From NCBI GenBank assembly GCA_029936175.1, contig JAPYUI010000012.1, positions 9,528 to 48,693 of the forward strand: 39,166 nt of DNA, written 5' to 3'. Shown here piece after piece: positions 24,895-35,008 of the stretch (position 1 is its first letter; every line of letters begins with the position of its first letter). The notes beneath the pieces were generated by a model. The model did no database searches, was not told the origin of the DNA, and was given only the letters and a program-made list of their open reading frames with translations. A program made the translations under genes and the position numbers. This DNA is from Kiritimatiellia bacterium (GTDB taxonomy: Bacteria; Verrucomicrobiota; Kiritimatiellia; SS1-B-03-39; UBA6053).

Positions 24895-27441
24895 TTATTT
24901 AAACGCCGGGTGCTTGGGGTTTCCGCCGCTGAGGATATAGGCGAGTAAATCCATCACCTCGTCTTCACGCATCAGGTTTAGCAGGCCTGGAGGCATGGGG
25001 GACACCTTTGAGGGTTCGATGCTCTTAACCTCGGTACGATTTACACTTACGCGTTGGTTGGGGTCGAACATGTCGGTATTCACCGTGACCCGATCGCCGT
25101 TCATGTTCACGACTACGCCGGCGATGATTTCCCCCTTTTTCATGGTTATAATGACCGGAACAAACTGTTCGTTGATTTCTTTACTGGGGTGAATAATCTG
25201 CTCGAGCAGGTCGTGAGCGGAGTAACGGCCCCCGGCACCCGTCAGGTCAGGGCCTGTCATGCCACCCTCGTTGGCAAATCGGTGGCAGGCAAAGCAGCCA
25301 CCCGCTGCGAACATTTTGCGTCCTTTATCGAAGTCACGGTTCGTTAACTTCGTCCTTGCCGTGGAGCTGAGCTCCTCCAGTTTCCACTCCTTGACAAAAT
25401 TACGACCAATCATCGCCTGGGCCATGACCTGGTAGGGTGACTTCTGTTGCGGTTTTCTTGCGAGTAGCCCCTTCAACTGTTTGCGGCTCTGTGCATCAAG
25501 GCTTGCTTCGGCGTCGCGTCGAATAAACGCAATGAACTTGCTGAAGCTTGCACCGCCCCGGTAATTGGCCGCTTTCAGGAACCAGTTAAAGTAGGCACTG
25601 CGCAACGTGGGCGTCCATCCCTCCTTTAACATCCGTAGGGAGCGTGCGTATTCAATTTGCTCCTCCTGCGTGGCTGCTTCCTGCAAAAGCTGGATCCCCT
25701 TGGCCGCGGTACCGGGAGCCTGTAGGAAGGCAAGGGTTTCACAAAGCAACCAGTTTAACTCGAAATTCGGCGCGGGGAAATGGGGGTCCAGTTGGTCGAC
25801 GATCCTGCCTGCCGCCTGGGAATTGGGCTTGCCAAAACGTACCAGGGCAACCTGGTAGGTACGGACAAGCGTGCGTTTCCCCTGCTCATCAAGCTGGTTC
25901 CATCGTATCTCTGAGAGCGACTTGAAAATCGCCTGGGCCGTAGGGGGGGCTGTGTCCGGGCGGATGGCCGGAGATCCCGGCTTGGCATTGAGGGGATCTG
26001 CCCCGGCTACTTTACCCAAGCCCAGCAAGGCGACAACGCGCTTGTTGGGATCTCTTTCCCCGAGTGCGCGCTTGTGCCACTGGTCCAGGGGTTGGTGCAT
26101 GATGGCCGTCAGGGCGGCCCATCGTACGAAACGGTCGGCATGGCCCAAGTGCGGCCACGCAGCGTTGACGGCGTCCTGGTGCTCGTTGCCGTGGAATTGT
26201 TCGAGTTGGCGTCGTAGTTTGGTGGAAGAATTGATCTTCGTGGTGTGCTGAACCGGTTTGGTGGATTCGGTTCCTTCATAGGTGACCCGGTAAAGACCTG
26301 ATTGGACTTTACGTCCCCCAATCGTGAAGTACATGGCTCCATCAACCCGGTGGATAATGGCGTCGGTGACGGGAAGGGGACTTCCGGTGATGAAGGTTTC
26401 CTTGGTAGCTTCGTAAGAGGCTCCATGGGCTTTCATGTGGACGGCGTGAATTTTTCCCCAGCTCCAGTCGAGAATAAAAAATGCGTCCTGGTACTTGGCT
26501 GGAAACTTTGCCCCATAGCCGAAGGTGGCGCCGGTGGGTGAGCCGGGGCCAATGTTGATAAGCGGTGGCAAGGTGTCCGGGTAAAACTCGGGCCGTTTAC
26601 CGGTGCCGTTACGCCACCCCCACATCGATCCGCTGGTTACATGGCACACGCGGGCTGGTCGATACCATGAAGTGTTGAAGTCGTACTCCATGTCCGCGTC
26701 GTACGTAAAGAGTTCGCCATCGCGGTTTACGCCGCCGTCATAAATATTACGGTAGCCGGAAGAAACGATCTCCCACCTTTTCCCGTCGAGTGAAACCTTG
26801 TAGATGATGCCGCCCGGAGCGAGGCGGTCACGATTATGACCACGGCCATCGGGCATACGCGGCAATAGATGGTCCTCTCCCCAGTGCAGGGGCACGCGCG
26901 AGGTGTCCGTATTTAGCGGCGTGGTGTTGTTGCCCGTGATAAGGTATAGCGTATTTTCCGGCCCGGGTAAAACGGCATGAACGCCGTGGTCCCCCTTCGC
27001 GAACATTTCACGCAGCTTCTCTACCTTGTCCAGCTTGTCATCACCAGTGGAGTCGCTAAGGCGATACAGGCCACTGGGAAACTTGCGTTCGTAGTCGTTG
27101 ACCCCCACGTAGAGGGCGCCTGCAGCCCAGAGCAGTCCGTTGGCCGCACGGATTTTAGCCGGCACCGGCTCAATATCCTCGGTGTTAAGCCTTTTTCCCG
27201 GTGCAGGTGGCGTAAAGCGGTAGAGTCCGCCAAACTGGTCGCTCACGATGATGCGGCCCTTGTTGTCATCGCACATGGCCACCCATGATCCCTGCACCGG
27301 CTTGGGCACCGAGTAGAGCAGCTCTACCTTGAAGCCATCAGGTGCTTTGATGTTCCGCACCGGCGTGGCCGAATCGGAGACGGACTGGGCATGCGACAGA
27401 CTGCCCAGGCACAGGAAAATAACAACGAATGTACGATTCAT
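24895..27441 (-). CDS. Large secreted c-type-heme dehydrogenase-like protein (PVC-type, beta-propeller + HEAT-like + cytochrome c)
   Basis: MNRTFVVIFLCLGSLSHAQS signal; propeller-like N-terminal half; C-terminal GRKMFAAGGCFACHRFANEGGMTGPDLTGAGGRYS (CxxCH) and MPPGLLNLMREDEVMDLLAYILSGG. Confidence 0.9.
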   Translation of the reverse strand: MNRTFVVIFLCLGSLSHAQSVSDSATPVRNIKAPDGFKVELLYSVPKPVQGSWVAMCDDNKGRIIVSDQFGGLYRFTPPAPGKRLNTEDIEPVPAKIRAANGLLWAAGALYVGVNDYERKFPSGLYRLSDSTGDDKLDKVEKLREMFAKGDHGVHAVLPGPENTLYLITGNNTTPLNTDTSRVPLHWGEDHLLPRMPDGRGHNRDRLAPGGIIYKVSLDGKRWEIVSSGYRNIYDGGVNRDGELFTYDADMEYDFNTSWYRPARVCHVTSGSMWGWRNGTGKRPEFYPDTLPPLINIGPGSPTGATFGYGAKFPAKYQDAFFILDWSWGKIHAVHMKAHGASYEATKETFITGSPLPVTDAIIHRVDGAMYFTIGGRKVQSGLYRVTYEGTESTKPVQHTTKINSSTKLRRQLEQFHGNEHQDAVNAAWPHLGHADRFVRWAALTAIMHQPLDQWHKRALGERDPNKRVVALLGLGKVAGADPLNAKPGSPAIRPDTAPPTAQAIFKSLSEIRWNQLDEQGKRTLVRTYQVALVRFGKPNSQAAGRIVDQLDPHFPAPNFELNWLLCETLAFLQAPGTAAKGIQLLQEAATQEEQIEYARSLRMLKEGWTPTLRSAYFNWFLKAANYRGGASFSKFIAFIRRDAEASLDAQSRKQLKGLLARKPQQKSPYQVMAQAMIGRNFVKEWKLEELSSTARTKLTNRDFDKGRKMFAAGGCFACHRFANEGGMTGPDLTGAGGRYSAHDLLEQIIHPSKEINEQFVPVIITMKKGEIIAGVVVNMNGDRVTVNTDMFDPNQRVSVNRTEVKSIEPSKVSPMPPGLLNLMREDEVMDLLAYILSGGNPKHPAFK

Positions 27442-27564
27442 GCCACTGAAAGTACACACCGATTGGGCCAATAGCAATCCCCGCGAAGCAGGGCCTACGT
27501 CGTGGGTGGGCTTACCCGGCCCGGTGAGGGGCCAAGGCTGTCCCCCAGGGTCGGAACGTAATGA

Positions 27565-28719
27565 CTAGGGCTGAAAAAAACGACCCAGTTCTTTCAAAAT
27601 GGCCTGCGTAACCGCGTGCCGGTCAATCCGGTTACTCTGTCGATAGACGACCTTTCCCTGCGGGTTGATCAGCACGGTATAGGGCAGGGGCCCCGGCCAC
27701 TCCGGGTCAATGATCTTCGCCAGTTCCTCGTCTGTTCCGTCAAAGAGCACGTGCGTGGTCGTCCGTCCTTCTGCCTTCAAGACCTTGGCCAACTTGGGTT
27801 CGGGTGCCGCTCCCTGGGCTTCCAGGAACTTCTTTGCCCTTGCCCGATGCCGCGGGTCATCCCGGCTGATACTCATGAACTCAAAGTCGCGCATGCCGAA
27901 CTTCCGGGAGATCGCGACCAGGTCCGGGAATTCCTCGACGCAGGGAACGCACCAGGTCGCCCAGAGGTTGACCATGCGAAAGCGCGGATGTTCGTGGAGC
28001 AGTTTGCCAAGCGATGTCGTGTCGACGAGGTCCAGGTCAACCGGCGTGCTCGCCTGTTTTGCCGCATGCTTTTTGACCAGATCAGCCTTGTACGCCCACT
28101 TGGTCGAGCACCCGTGCGGACGCGTCTCAGGTACCGGTACCGGTTTGCCTGCGAGGAGTGCATCCACCACGTTAATGGCATCATGGTTCTTGACCAGTTG
28201 CGCGTCGGCGTACCGGGAATCGTCGAAGCGGCCCTTGTACTGCAGCTTGCGATCCCGGTCGAAGATGAACACATGCGGTGTGGCCAGGCAGCCGTAGGCC
28301 TTGGCAACCGACTGCGTGTCCCCATCGTAGAGATACGGGAAGTTAAAGCCTTGCTCCTTGGCATGCTTGACCATGTCCCCGTAGCTGTCCCCGTACGCGG
28401 AGTAGCCGAGTTCGGCCGGCCGAATACCTGCCGGGGAATTCGGTGAGATGACCAGGATCTCCACGCCCTTCGGACGGTAGTCCTCTACGAATTTGATAAA
28501 GCGCTGCTCGATCGCCTGCGCGGTGGGGCAATGGTTGCAATTGAACATCACGACCAGCACCGGTCCCCGGGCGAAATGGGCCAGGGTGTACATCTTCCCG
28601 TCGACACCCTTCAGGTTGAAGTCGGGTGCGGGGTCGCCGGGGCTCAGGGTTTTGAGATCCGGCGGATTGGCAAAGGCGGTGAGTGCCGAGAGGATGAAGA
28701 CGATAGTCAGTGCTTTCAT
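27565..28719 (-). CDS. Secreted double thioredoxin-fold protein (peroxiredoxin-like + TlpA-like)
   Basis: 384 aa; signal peptide; domain 1 PGDPAPDFNLKGVDG...VMFNCNHCPTAQA; domain 2 MVNLWATWCVPCVEEFPDL. Confidence 0.9.
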   Translation of the reverse strand: MKALTIVFILSALTAFANPPDLKTLSPGDPAPDFNLKGVDGKMYTLAHFARGPVLVVMFNCNHCPTAQAIEQRFIKFVEDYRPKGVEILVISPNSPAGIRPAELGYSAYGDSYGDMVKHAKEQGFNFPYLYDGDTQSVAKAYGCLATPHVFIFDRDRKLQYKGRFDDSRYADAQLVKNHDAINVVDALLAGKPVPVPETRPHGCSTKWAYKADLVKKHAAKQASTPVDLDLVDTTSLGKLLHEHPRFRMVNLWATWCVPCVEEFPDLVAISRKFGMRDFEFMSISRDDPRHRARAKKFLEAQGAAPEPKLAKVLKAEGRTTTHVLFDGTDEELAKIIDPEWPGPLPYTVLINPQGKVVYRQSNRIDRHAVTQAILKELGRFFQP

Positions 28720-28778
28720 TCCGTGAATTTGACCCCGGGTCTGCGTGATGTCAAGGGGTGAGAAGGTGGGTAGGGCGG

Positions 28779-29423
28779 CTAAAGGCCGTGAGCCAGGTTT
28801 TCCGTCGCGTGGATAAACAGGTGGCTCAGATGCTCGGCATCGCCGAGGGCACGGTGGTACGCGCCGGGTTTCAGCTTGAAGGCCTTGACCAGCTCGCCGA
28901 GTTGGTAGGATTCCAGCCCGGGAAACCAGCTTCGGGACAGCCGGAGGGTGCAGTATACGGGGTTGGCGATGGGCGGGGCTTTCTCGATACGCGCGATTTC
29001 ACGATTGAGGAAGCGCGTATCAAAGGCCGCGTTGTGGGCGAGCAGGGTGGTGTCCTTGATGAACGCGAGCAGTTCCGGATACACGTCCTCGAAGTGTGCC
29101 TGGCCCTTGACCATGGCATCACTGATCCCGTGCACGTTTTGTGCATCAAGCGGGATCGGCATGTCGGGATCGAGCAGCCAGGCTTTCCGCTCGAGGATCT
29201 TGCCCGCCTTGAACTTGACCAGGCCAATTTCAATGACCCGGTCCCGTTGAGGATTTAAGCCGGTGGTTTCCGTGTCCAGGGCCACGAAGGTCGTGGTCGC
29301 AAGACCGGGTGAAGGAGCCGCTGTGCCCGTGGTCGTGGCACCGGGTATGGTGGCCGGTTCGGCGATATCCGCGCTTGCGAATTGCCAAGCGATCAGGGAG
29401 ATGGTTATAAGGTTGCGGAGCAT
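28779..29423 (-). CDS. DnaQ-like 3'-5' exonuclease (DEDDh) with signal-peptide-like N-terminus
   Basis: 214 aa; FVALDTETTGLNPQ, LAHNAAFDTRFL, HRALGDAEHL; N-terminus MLRNLITISLIAWQFASADIAEP. Confidence 0.88.
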   Translation of the reverse strand: MLRNLITISLIAWQFASADIAEPATIPGATTTGTAAPSPGLATTTFVALDTETTGLNPQRDRVIEIGLVKFKAGKILERKAWLLDPDMPIPLDAQNVHGISDAMVKGQAHFEDVYPELLAFIKDTTLLAHNAAFDTRFLNREIARIEKAPPIANPVYCTLRLSRSWFPGLESYQLGELVKAFKLKPGAYHRALGDAEHLSHLFIHATENLAHGL

Positions 29424-29513
29424 CAGTCTCTGGCTTATGTAGCGGGTTTATGTCCCCAGTATAGGTTGGAAGTCCTGATAGTACAGCGACCTTAGCAGCT
29501 TATTAACAGGTTC

Positions 29514-30917
29514 ATGAGTATTCGATTTTACAACACGATGACCCGTGAGCGGGAGGCATTTGAGCCGATCAACCCCGGTGAGGTTCGGCTCTATACCTGT
29601 GGCCCCACGGTGTACGATTTTGCCCATATCGGGAATTTCCGGGCCTATATGTTTGAGGACCTGATGAAGCGTTACCTCGTGTACCGCGGCTACCGGGTGA
29701 CGCACGTGATGAACCTGACCGACGTGGATGACAAGACGATCCGGGCATGCGCTGCGACGGACCAGTCACTGAAAGAGTACACCCGGCCCTTCATCGACTC
29801 CTTTTACGAGGACAAGAAGACCCTCAACATCATTCCCGCGGATGTCTATCCGGCCGCGACCGATCACGTCCAGGAGATGATCGCGATGATTGTGATACTG
29901 ATCGAGAAGGAGCACGCTTACCAGGCGGATGACGGCTCGGTTTACTATCGCATTGATTCCTTTCCCGATTACGGAAAGCTTGCCCGTATCGATCGCGAGG
30001 GAATGCGAAGCGGCGTGCGCGTTGATACCGACGAGTACGAGAAGGACAACGTCGCCGACTTTGCGCTCTGGAAAGCCTGGACGGAAGCCGATGGCGAGGT
30101 CTTCTGGGAGTCTCCCTGGGGAAAGGGTCGACCCGGCTGGCACATCGAGTGTTCCGCCATGGCGATCAAGTATCTAGGGGAGACCTTTGATATCCATTGT
30201 GGTGGCGTGGATAATATTTTTCCACATCACGATGATGAAATTGCCCAGAGTGAAGCGGTGACCGGAAAACCGTTTGTCAAATACTGGCTGCACTGCGCAC
30301 ACCTTCGGGTGGAAGGGAAGAAAATGTCCAAGTCAGCGGGCAACTTCCACACCCTGCGGAATTTACTGGATGAAGGTTATTCCGGTCGCGAGGTACGCTT
30401 TGAACTGCTCTCCGCGCAGTATCGCAAGGCCCTTAACTTTACCCGGGACGGCCTGAAAGAGCGGCGGGTGGCCCTGGGTCGTCTCGATGCGTTTCGGTCC
30501 CGCCTGGATAAGATTGCGGGCGAGGATGCAGGAGACCTTCCCGCCTGGGCGGCAACAAGCGAAGCTGACTTTCAGCAGGAGATGGATGACGATTTGAATA
30601 CCCAAGGGGCCCTGGCGCACCTGTTCGAGATGGTCAGCGCCGGAAACCGTGCCTGCGAAGGAGCGTCGTTAAGTCCCGGGGAGGCCCGCGCGGTATTGGA
30701 TCTGCTCGATCGTCTGGATACGGTCCTGGGATTCCTGCAAGCGGAGGCCGTCGAGATCGATCCGGAACTCCAGGACCTGCTGGATCAGCGACAACATTTT
30801 CGCGCGGAGAAGAACTGGGCCGAGGCCGATCGTGTGCGGGACGAGTTTTCGGCCAGGGGCTGGGTGGTAAAGGATACGTCGGTCGGGCCGGAGCTAAAGA
30901 AATTGAATCAGTCATGA
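29514..30917 (+). CDS. cysS: Cysteinyl-tRNA synthetase
   Basis: 467 aa; LYTCGPTVYDFAHIGNFRAY, HIECSAMA, FPHHDDEIAQSE, GKKMSKSAGN. Confidence 0.97.
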   Translation: MSIRFYNTMTREREAFEPINPGEVRLYTCGPTVYDFAHIGNFRAYMFEDLMKRYLVYRGYRVTHVMNLTDVDDKTIRACAATDQSLKEYTRPFIDSFYEDKKTLNIIPADVYPAATDHVQEMIAMIVILIEKEHAYQADDGSVYYRIDSFPDYGKLARIDREGMRSGVRVDTDEYEKDNVADFALWKAWTEADGEVFWESPWGKGRPGWHIECSAMAIKYLGETFDIHCGGVDNIFPHHDDEIAQSEAVTGKPFVKYWLHCAHLRVEGKKMSKSAGNFHTLRNLLDEGYSGREVRFELLSAQYRKALNFTRDGLKERRVALGRLDAFRSRLDKIAGEDAGDLPAWAATSEADFQQEMDDDLNTQGALAHLFEMVSAGNRACEGASLSPGEARAVLDLLDRLDTVLGFLQAEAVEIDPELQDLLDQRQHFRAEKNWAEADRVRDEFSARGWVVKDTSVGPELKKLNQS

Positions 30918-31597
30918 ATCACGAGTATGACCCGTCCGTCTCGCCGTCCCCGCCGGGGAGCCGGGGCAAATTTATCACCCTGGAGGGGATGGAGGGCAGC
31001 GGCAAGTCCACCCAGGGCGATGCGCTGGTCAGGCATTTACGCGAGGAGGGGGTCGAGGTCGTGTTCACGCGTGAACCCGGTGGCACGCCGACCGGCGAGC
31101 TGATTCGCGACATCCTCCAGCACGACAAGGCGGGTGAACCCGTCTCCGCAGAAGCGGAAGTGCTGCTCTTTGCCGCGAGCCGGGCGCAGCACGTGCAACA
31201 TGTGATCGAGCCCGCCCTGGCCGGGGGCACCTGGGTGATTTGCGATCGCTTTATTGACTCCACCACGGCTTACCAGGGTTACGGCCGGGATATTTCCGTT
31301 GAACAGCTCCAGCAGATTAATCATTTTGCCATCGGCCATACGCGGCCGGATCTCACCCTGCTCTTCGATATCGACGTCGACGCAGCCTTGGGCCGTTTGC
31401 AGAAGCACTTTGAAGCGCATGGTGGGGAAGCGGACCGAATCGAGCAGGAGTCGCGGGTCTTCCATGAGCGCGTCCGCAATGGCTACCTGCAATTGTCAGG
31501 GGAAGATCCGCAGCGCTTCCGCCTGGTGCAGGCCGATCGCGCGCCCGGGGAAATTGCCGCTGAGGTATGGGAACTGGTGCGCGTCTTGCGAGGCTAA
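30914..31597 (+). CDS. tmk: Thymidylate kinase
   Basis: 227 aa; KFITLEGMEGSGKST; FTREPGGTPTGELIR; CDRFIDSTTAYQGYGR; 4-nt overlap with cysS. Confidence 0.95.
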   Translation: MNHEYDPSVSPSPPGSRGKFITLEGMEGSGKSTQGDALVRHLREEGVEVVFTREPGGTPTGELIRDILQHDKAGEPVSAEAEVLLFAASRAQHVQHVIEPALAGGTWVICDRFIDSTTAYQGYGRDISVEQLQQINHFAIGHTRPDLTLLFDIDVDAALGRLQKHFEAHGGEADRIEQESRVFHERVRNGYLQLSGEDPQRFRLVQADRAPGEIAAEVWELVRVLRG

Positions 31598-31598
31598 C

Positions 31599-32537
31599 AT
31601 GGCAACGGTATGGGAAAGCATCAAGGCATCGATCGATGCCGACCGCCTGGCGCATGCCTATATCATTGAGGGTTCACCCTATGGCGCCGGGCGCGATTTT
31701 GCGGAACGGATGATTCGCTACTTGTTTTGTACGTCGGATCATTGCGTGTCGGGCGATTGCGAAACGTGTACCCGAATCGGCCACGGGACGCACCCCGATG
31801 TTTTTTGCGAGCAGCCGAAGAGCATGGGCCGGCAGATCGTGACGGACCAGATCAAGGCGCTGAACCGGCAGATTCACCAGAGCGCCTTTGAGGGCGGATG
31901 GAAGGCCTGTATGATTATCGATGCCCATCGAATGAATCCTGTGGTGTCCAACAAGTTTCTCAAGACCCTGGAAGAACCCCCGGAGCGCAGCTTGATCCTG
32001 CTGCTCACCAATAAGCCTGAAGCCTTGCTGCCGACCGTCGCCTCCCGCTGCCAGCGCATTATCCTTCCGGACATGGCTACCCGGGACGAAGCAGACTGGC
32101 ATGAACCGGTACTGGGAATCCTGCGTTGTGGTCCCCCGCGCGACACGCTCATGTTGTTGACCCAGGCAGGGTCCTACCGTGCGCTCTTCGATGAAGAGAA
32201 GAAAAAGGCGGAAGCGCTTGTAAAGGCGCAATTTAAGGAGGACGAGACCCTCGATGAGGATACCCTCAAAGCCCTGGTGGCATCGGAGTACCGGCGGACC
32301 TGGCAGGAGATGTTCCGCTTCATTGAGTGTTGGTATCGTGACCTATATCTATTGAAAAGCGGTGCCGGGGCGGCTGGCCTGCATTTTAATCAGGAAGCCG
32401 CTGTCCTGAAAAAGATCGCTGAGGACATGAGCTATACCCAGGCCCGGCGCAGGCTGGAGCTGCTGCCCCAAATGGCGCGTCGCATCGACAGCAATTTGCC
32501 CATACAAGAGGTTTTTGAGGCTGGACTGGCCGGATAA
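31599..32537 (+). CDS. holB: DNA polymerase III delta' subunit
   Basis: Start ATG at 31599 (track ORF over-extended to 31254). LAHAYIIEGSPYGAGRDF, Cys cluster CTSDHCVSGDCETC, KACMIIDAHRMNPVVSNKFLKTLEEPPE, TVASRCQRI. Confidence 0.9.
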   Translation: MATVWESIKASIDADRLAHAYIIEGSPYGAGRDFAERMIRYLFCTSDHCVSGDCETCTRIGHGTHPDVFCEQPKSMGRQIVTDQIKALNRQIHQSAFEGGWKACMIIDAHRMNPVVSNKFLKTLEEPPERSLILLLTNKPEALLPTVASRCQRIILPDMATRDEADWHEPVLGILRCGPPRDTLMLLTQAGSYRALFDEEKKKAEALVKAQFKEDETLDEDTLKALVASEYRRTWQEMFRFIECWYRDLYLLKSGAGAAGLHFNQEAAVLKKIAEDMSYTQARRRLELLPQMARRIDSNLPIQEVFEAGLAG

Positions 32538-32581
32538 AGCTGTTAATAACCCCCATTCATAGCAAAATCAGAGATAGCGCA

Positions 32582-33055
32582 ATGGATTTTCGAGATCTAA
32601 AAAGAATACTTGAATTGATGACGGCCAACGAGCTCAGCGAGCTTGACGTCGAGGACCAGGGCTTTCGCGTAAGTGCTCGCCGCGGACCGGGTTCCGCCGC
32701 GCCGCCCACCGTGACCACGCAGCCCGCCGCGCCAGCGATAGAGGTCCCCACCCCCACCTCAGCCCCTCCGTATGCCTCCGCGCCTTCTGCCCCTTCCGAG
32801 ATGGCAAATGATGGCATGGAAGCGGTCATTTCCCCGATGGTCGGGACCTTTTACCGGGCGGTCTCGCCGGAGGCAGATGTATTGGTCAAGGTGGGCGACA
32901 CGGTAAACGAGGATACCGTCGTCTGTATTATCGAGGCGATGAAGGTGATGAACGAGATCAAGGCCGAGACCCATGGGGTTATTCGACAGATTCTCGTGGG
33001 GAACGCCGAAGCGGTCGAATACAAGCAGCCGTTGTTCAAAGTCGAACCCGCCTGA
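32582..33055 (+). CDS. accB: Acetyl-CoA carboxylase biotin carboxyl carrier protein
   Basis: 157 aa; Pro/Ala-rich linker; [11 protein letters not shown]; biotinylation motif [13 protein letters not shown]. Confidence 0.96.
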   Translation: MDFRDLKRILELMTANELSELDVEDQGFRVSARRGPGSAAPPTVTTQPAAPAIEVPTPTSAPPYASAPSAPSEMANDGMEAVISPMVGTFYRAVSPEADVLVKVGDTVNEDTVVCIIEAMKVMNEIKAETHGVIRQILVGNAEAVEYKQPLFKVEPA

Positions 33056-33060
33056 TTCCC

Positions 33061-34413
33061 ATGCTGAATCGCGTCCTCATAGCCAACCGCGGCGAGATTG
33101 CGTTGCGGATTATCCGTGCCTGCAAAGAGCTGGATGTGGAAACCGTTGCGGTGTACTCGGATGTGGATGAAGAGGCGATGCACGTGCATTTGGCGGACGA
33201 AGCCATCTGCATTGGTCCCGCTGCGGCTACCGATTCATACCTGAAAATATCCAGCATACTAAGTGCCGCAGAGATCGCCGATGTGGATGCCATCCATCCC
33301 GGCTATGGCTTCCTCGCGGAGAATGCCCGGTTCGCGGAAATTTGTGCGCAGTCAAACATCAAGTTTATCGGCCCGTCCCCGGAGGCCATTCGCAACATGG
33401 GCGACAAGGCGACGGCGCGGGCCACCATGAAAAAGGCGAAGGTGCCCATTACGCCGGGTAGCGATGGGGAGATCGTGTCGGATGAGGAGGCGCTATCGGT
33501 TGCTGCCAGCATCGGCTATCCGGTGATCGTTAAAGCTTCCGCCGGCGGTGGGGGCAAAGGCATGCGGGTTGCGCACAACAAGGCCAGCCTGGTCAAGGCC
33601 TTTAACACGGCGCGTAATGAAGCCGCCCAGGCTTTTGGTAACGCCGGTGTGTACATCGAAAAATATGTCGAAAGTGCGCGCCATATCGAAATTCAGCTCA
33701 TGTGCGATGAGCATGGAAACGTGGTGCACCTGGGCGAGCGCGACTGCAGCATCCAGCGTCGCCACCAGAAGTTGCTGGAGGAAAGCCCCTCGCCCCTGCT
33801 GAAGGCGGACATGCGCAAAAAGATGGGCGACGCGGCGGTCAAGGCGGCTAAGGCCGTGAAATACACCAACGCGGGTACGGTCGAGTTTCTCTACGACGAA
33901 AAGGCGGAAAAATTTTATTTCATGGAAATGAACACCCGGATCCAGGTGGAGCATCCCGTGACCGAGGAAGTCACGGGCGTGGACCTGATCAAGGAGCAGA
34001 TTCGGGTGGCGTCCGGCGAGAAACTGTCCTTCTCGCAACGGGAGATCAAGATGCGCGGCCACGCGATTGAATTTCGGGTGAATGCCGAGGATCCCGATCG
34101 GGATTTCGCCCCGGCACCGGGTTTGGTCAACTGGATGAACTTTCCCGGTGGAATCGGTATTCGTGTGGATTCCTGCGTGTATACCGGCTATAAGATCCTG
34201 CCGTTTTACGACAGCATGATCGCCAAGCTGATCGTTTTTGGCCGGGACCGGCCCGAGGCGGTTGCCCGACTCTCCCGCGCCCTCGATGAATTCATTATCG
34301 ACGGCCCACCGACCACGATTAAGTTGGGCCAGGCGCTGCTCAAGGACCAGCAGTTTCTCGACGGTAAGTACCATACCGGCTATCTCGAACATTTCATGAA
34401 GGACCGCTTCTAG
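33061..34413 (+). CDS. accC: Acetyl-CoA carboxylase biotin carboxylase subunit
   Basis: 450 aa; [60 protein letters not shown]. Confidence 0.97.
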   Translation: MLNRVLIANRGEIALRIIRACKELDVETVAVYSDVDEEAMHVHLADEAICIGPAAATDSYLKISSILSAAEIADVDAIHPGYGFLAENARFAEICAQSNIKFIGPSPEAIRNMGDKATARATMKKAKVPITPGSDGEIVSDEEALSVAASIGYPVIVKASAGGGGKGMRVAHNKASLVKAFNTARNEAAQAFGNAGVYIEKYVESARHIEIQLMCDEHGNVVHLGERDCSIQRRHQKLLEESPSPLLKADMRKKMGDAAVKAAKAVKYTNAGTVEFLYDEKAEKFYFMEMNTRIQVEHPVTEEVTGVDLIKEQIRVASGEKLSFSQREIKMRGHAIEFRVNAEDPDRDFAPAPGLVNWMNFPGGIGIRVDSCVYTGYKILPFYDSMIAKLIVFGRDRPEAVARLSRALDEFIIDGPPTTIKLGQALLKDQQFLDGKYHTGYLEHFMKDRF

Positions 34414-34431
34414 GCGGCACGTTGCACCGGC

Positions 34432-35001
34432 ATGGACTTTGACGCCATTTTTGATGTGCATCGCCAGGTGGTTGATCATATCGAGCACCAGCTCAGGGAA
34501 CCCATTCTCGCCGCCGCCCGTTCGCTCGAGGATTGCCTGCGCGCCGGTGGAAAAATTCTTGTCTGTGGTAATGGCGGCAGTGCCTGTGATGCCCAACACT
34601 TCGCCGGCGAGCTGGTGAATCGGTTCCTGCTGGACAGCCGCCCCTACGCTGCGCTTGCCCTGACGGTGGATGCCGCCGTGTTAACATCCTGTGGCAACGA
34701 TTATGGATTTGATCAAGTCTATGAAAGGCAGGTCCGGGCACTCGGGCAGGAAGGGGACCTGCTCATCGCTATCTCTACCAGTGGGAATTCAGAAAACGTC
34801 TTGCGTGCTTGCCATGCCGCACAGGAAATCGGCCTCAAGCGTATCGGCTTGCTCGGTGGAAGCGGTGGAAAAATTGCGGGCCAAGTCGATCTCCCCATCA
34901 CGATCGCCTGCACCAGCGAGGTGCCGCGCATCCAGGAAGGCCACCTGATTATCCTGCATGCGCTTTGCGAGATCGTCGAAGAATCCCTGGAAAAGGAATA
35001 A
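34432..35001 (+). CDS. gmhA: SIS-domain phosphoheptose isomerase-like protein
   Basis: 189 aa; GKILVCGNGGSACDAQHFAGELVNRF; LIAISTSGNSENVL; RIQEGHLIILHALCEIVE. Confidence 0.85.
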   Translation: MDFDAIFDVHRQVVDHIEHQLREPILAAARSLEDCLRAGGKILVCGNGGSACDAQHFAGELVNRFLLDSRPYAALALTVDAAVLTSCGNDYGFDQVYERQVRALGQEGDLLIAISTSGNSENVLRACHAAQEIGLKRIGLLGGSGGKIAGQVDLPITIACTSEVPRIQEGHLIILHALCEIVEESLEKE

Positions 35002-35008
35002 TGTCCTC

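Noticed and set aside
31254-31598. N-terminal extension of the holB ORF
   Set aside because: Lies in another frame of tmk; delta' homology begins at MATVWESIKA (31599).
33493-34599. 368-aa minus-strand ORF
   Set aside because: Antisense to accC, whose protein is unambiguous; long shadow ORFs are expected in GC-rich genes.
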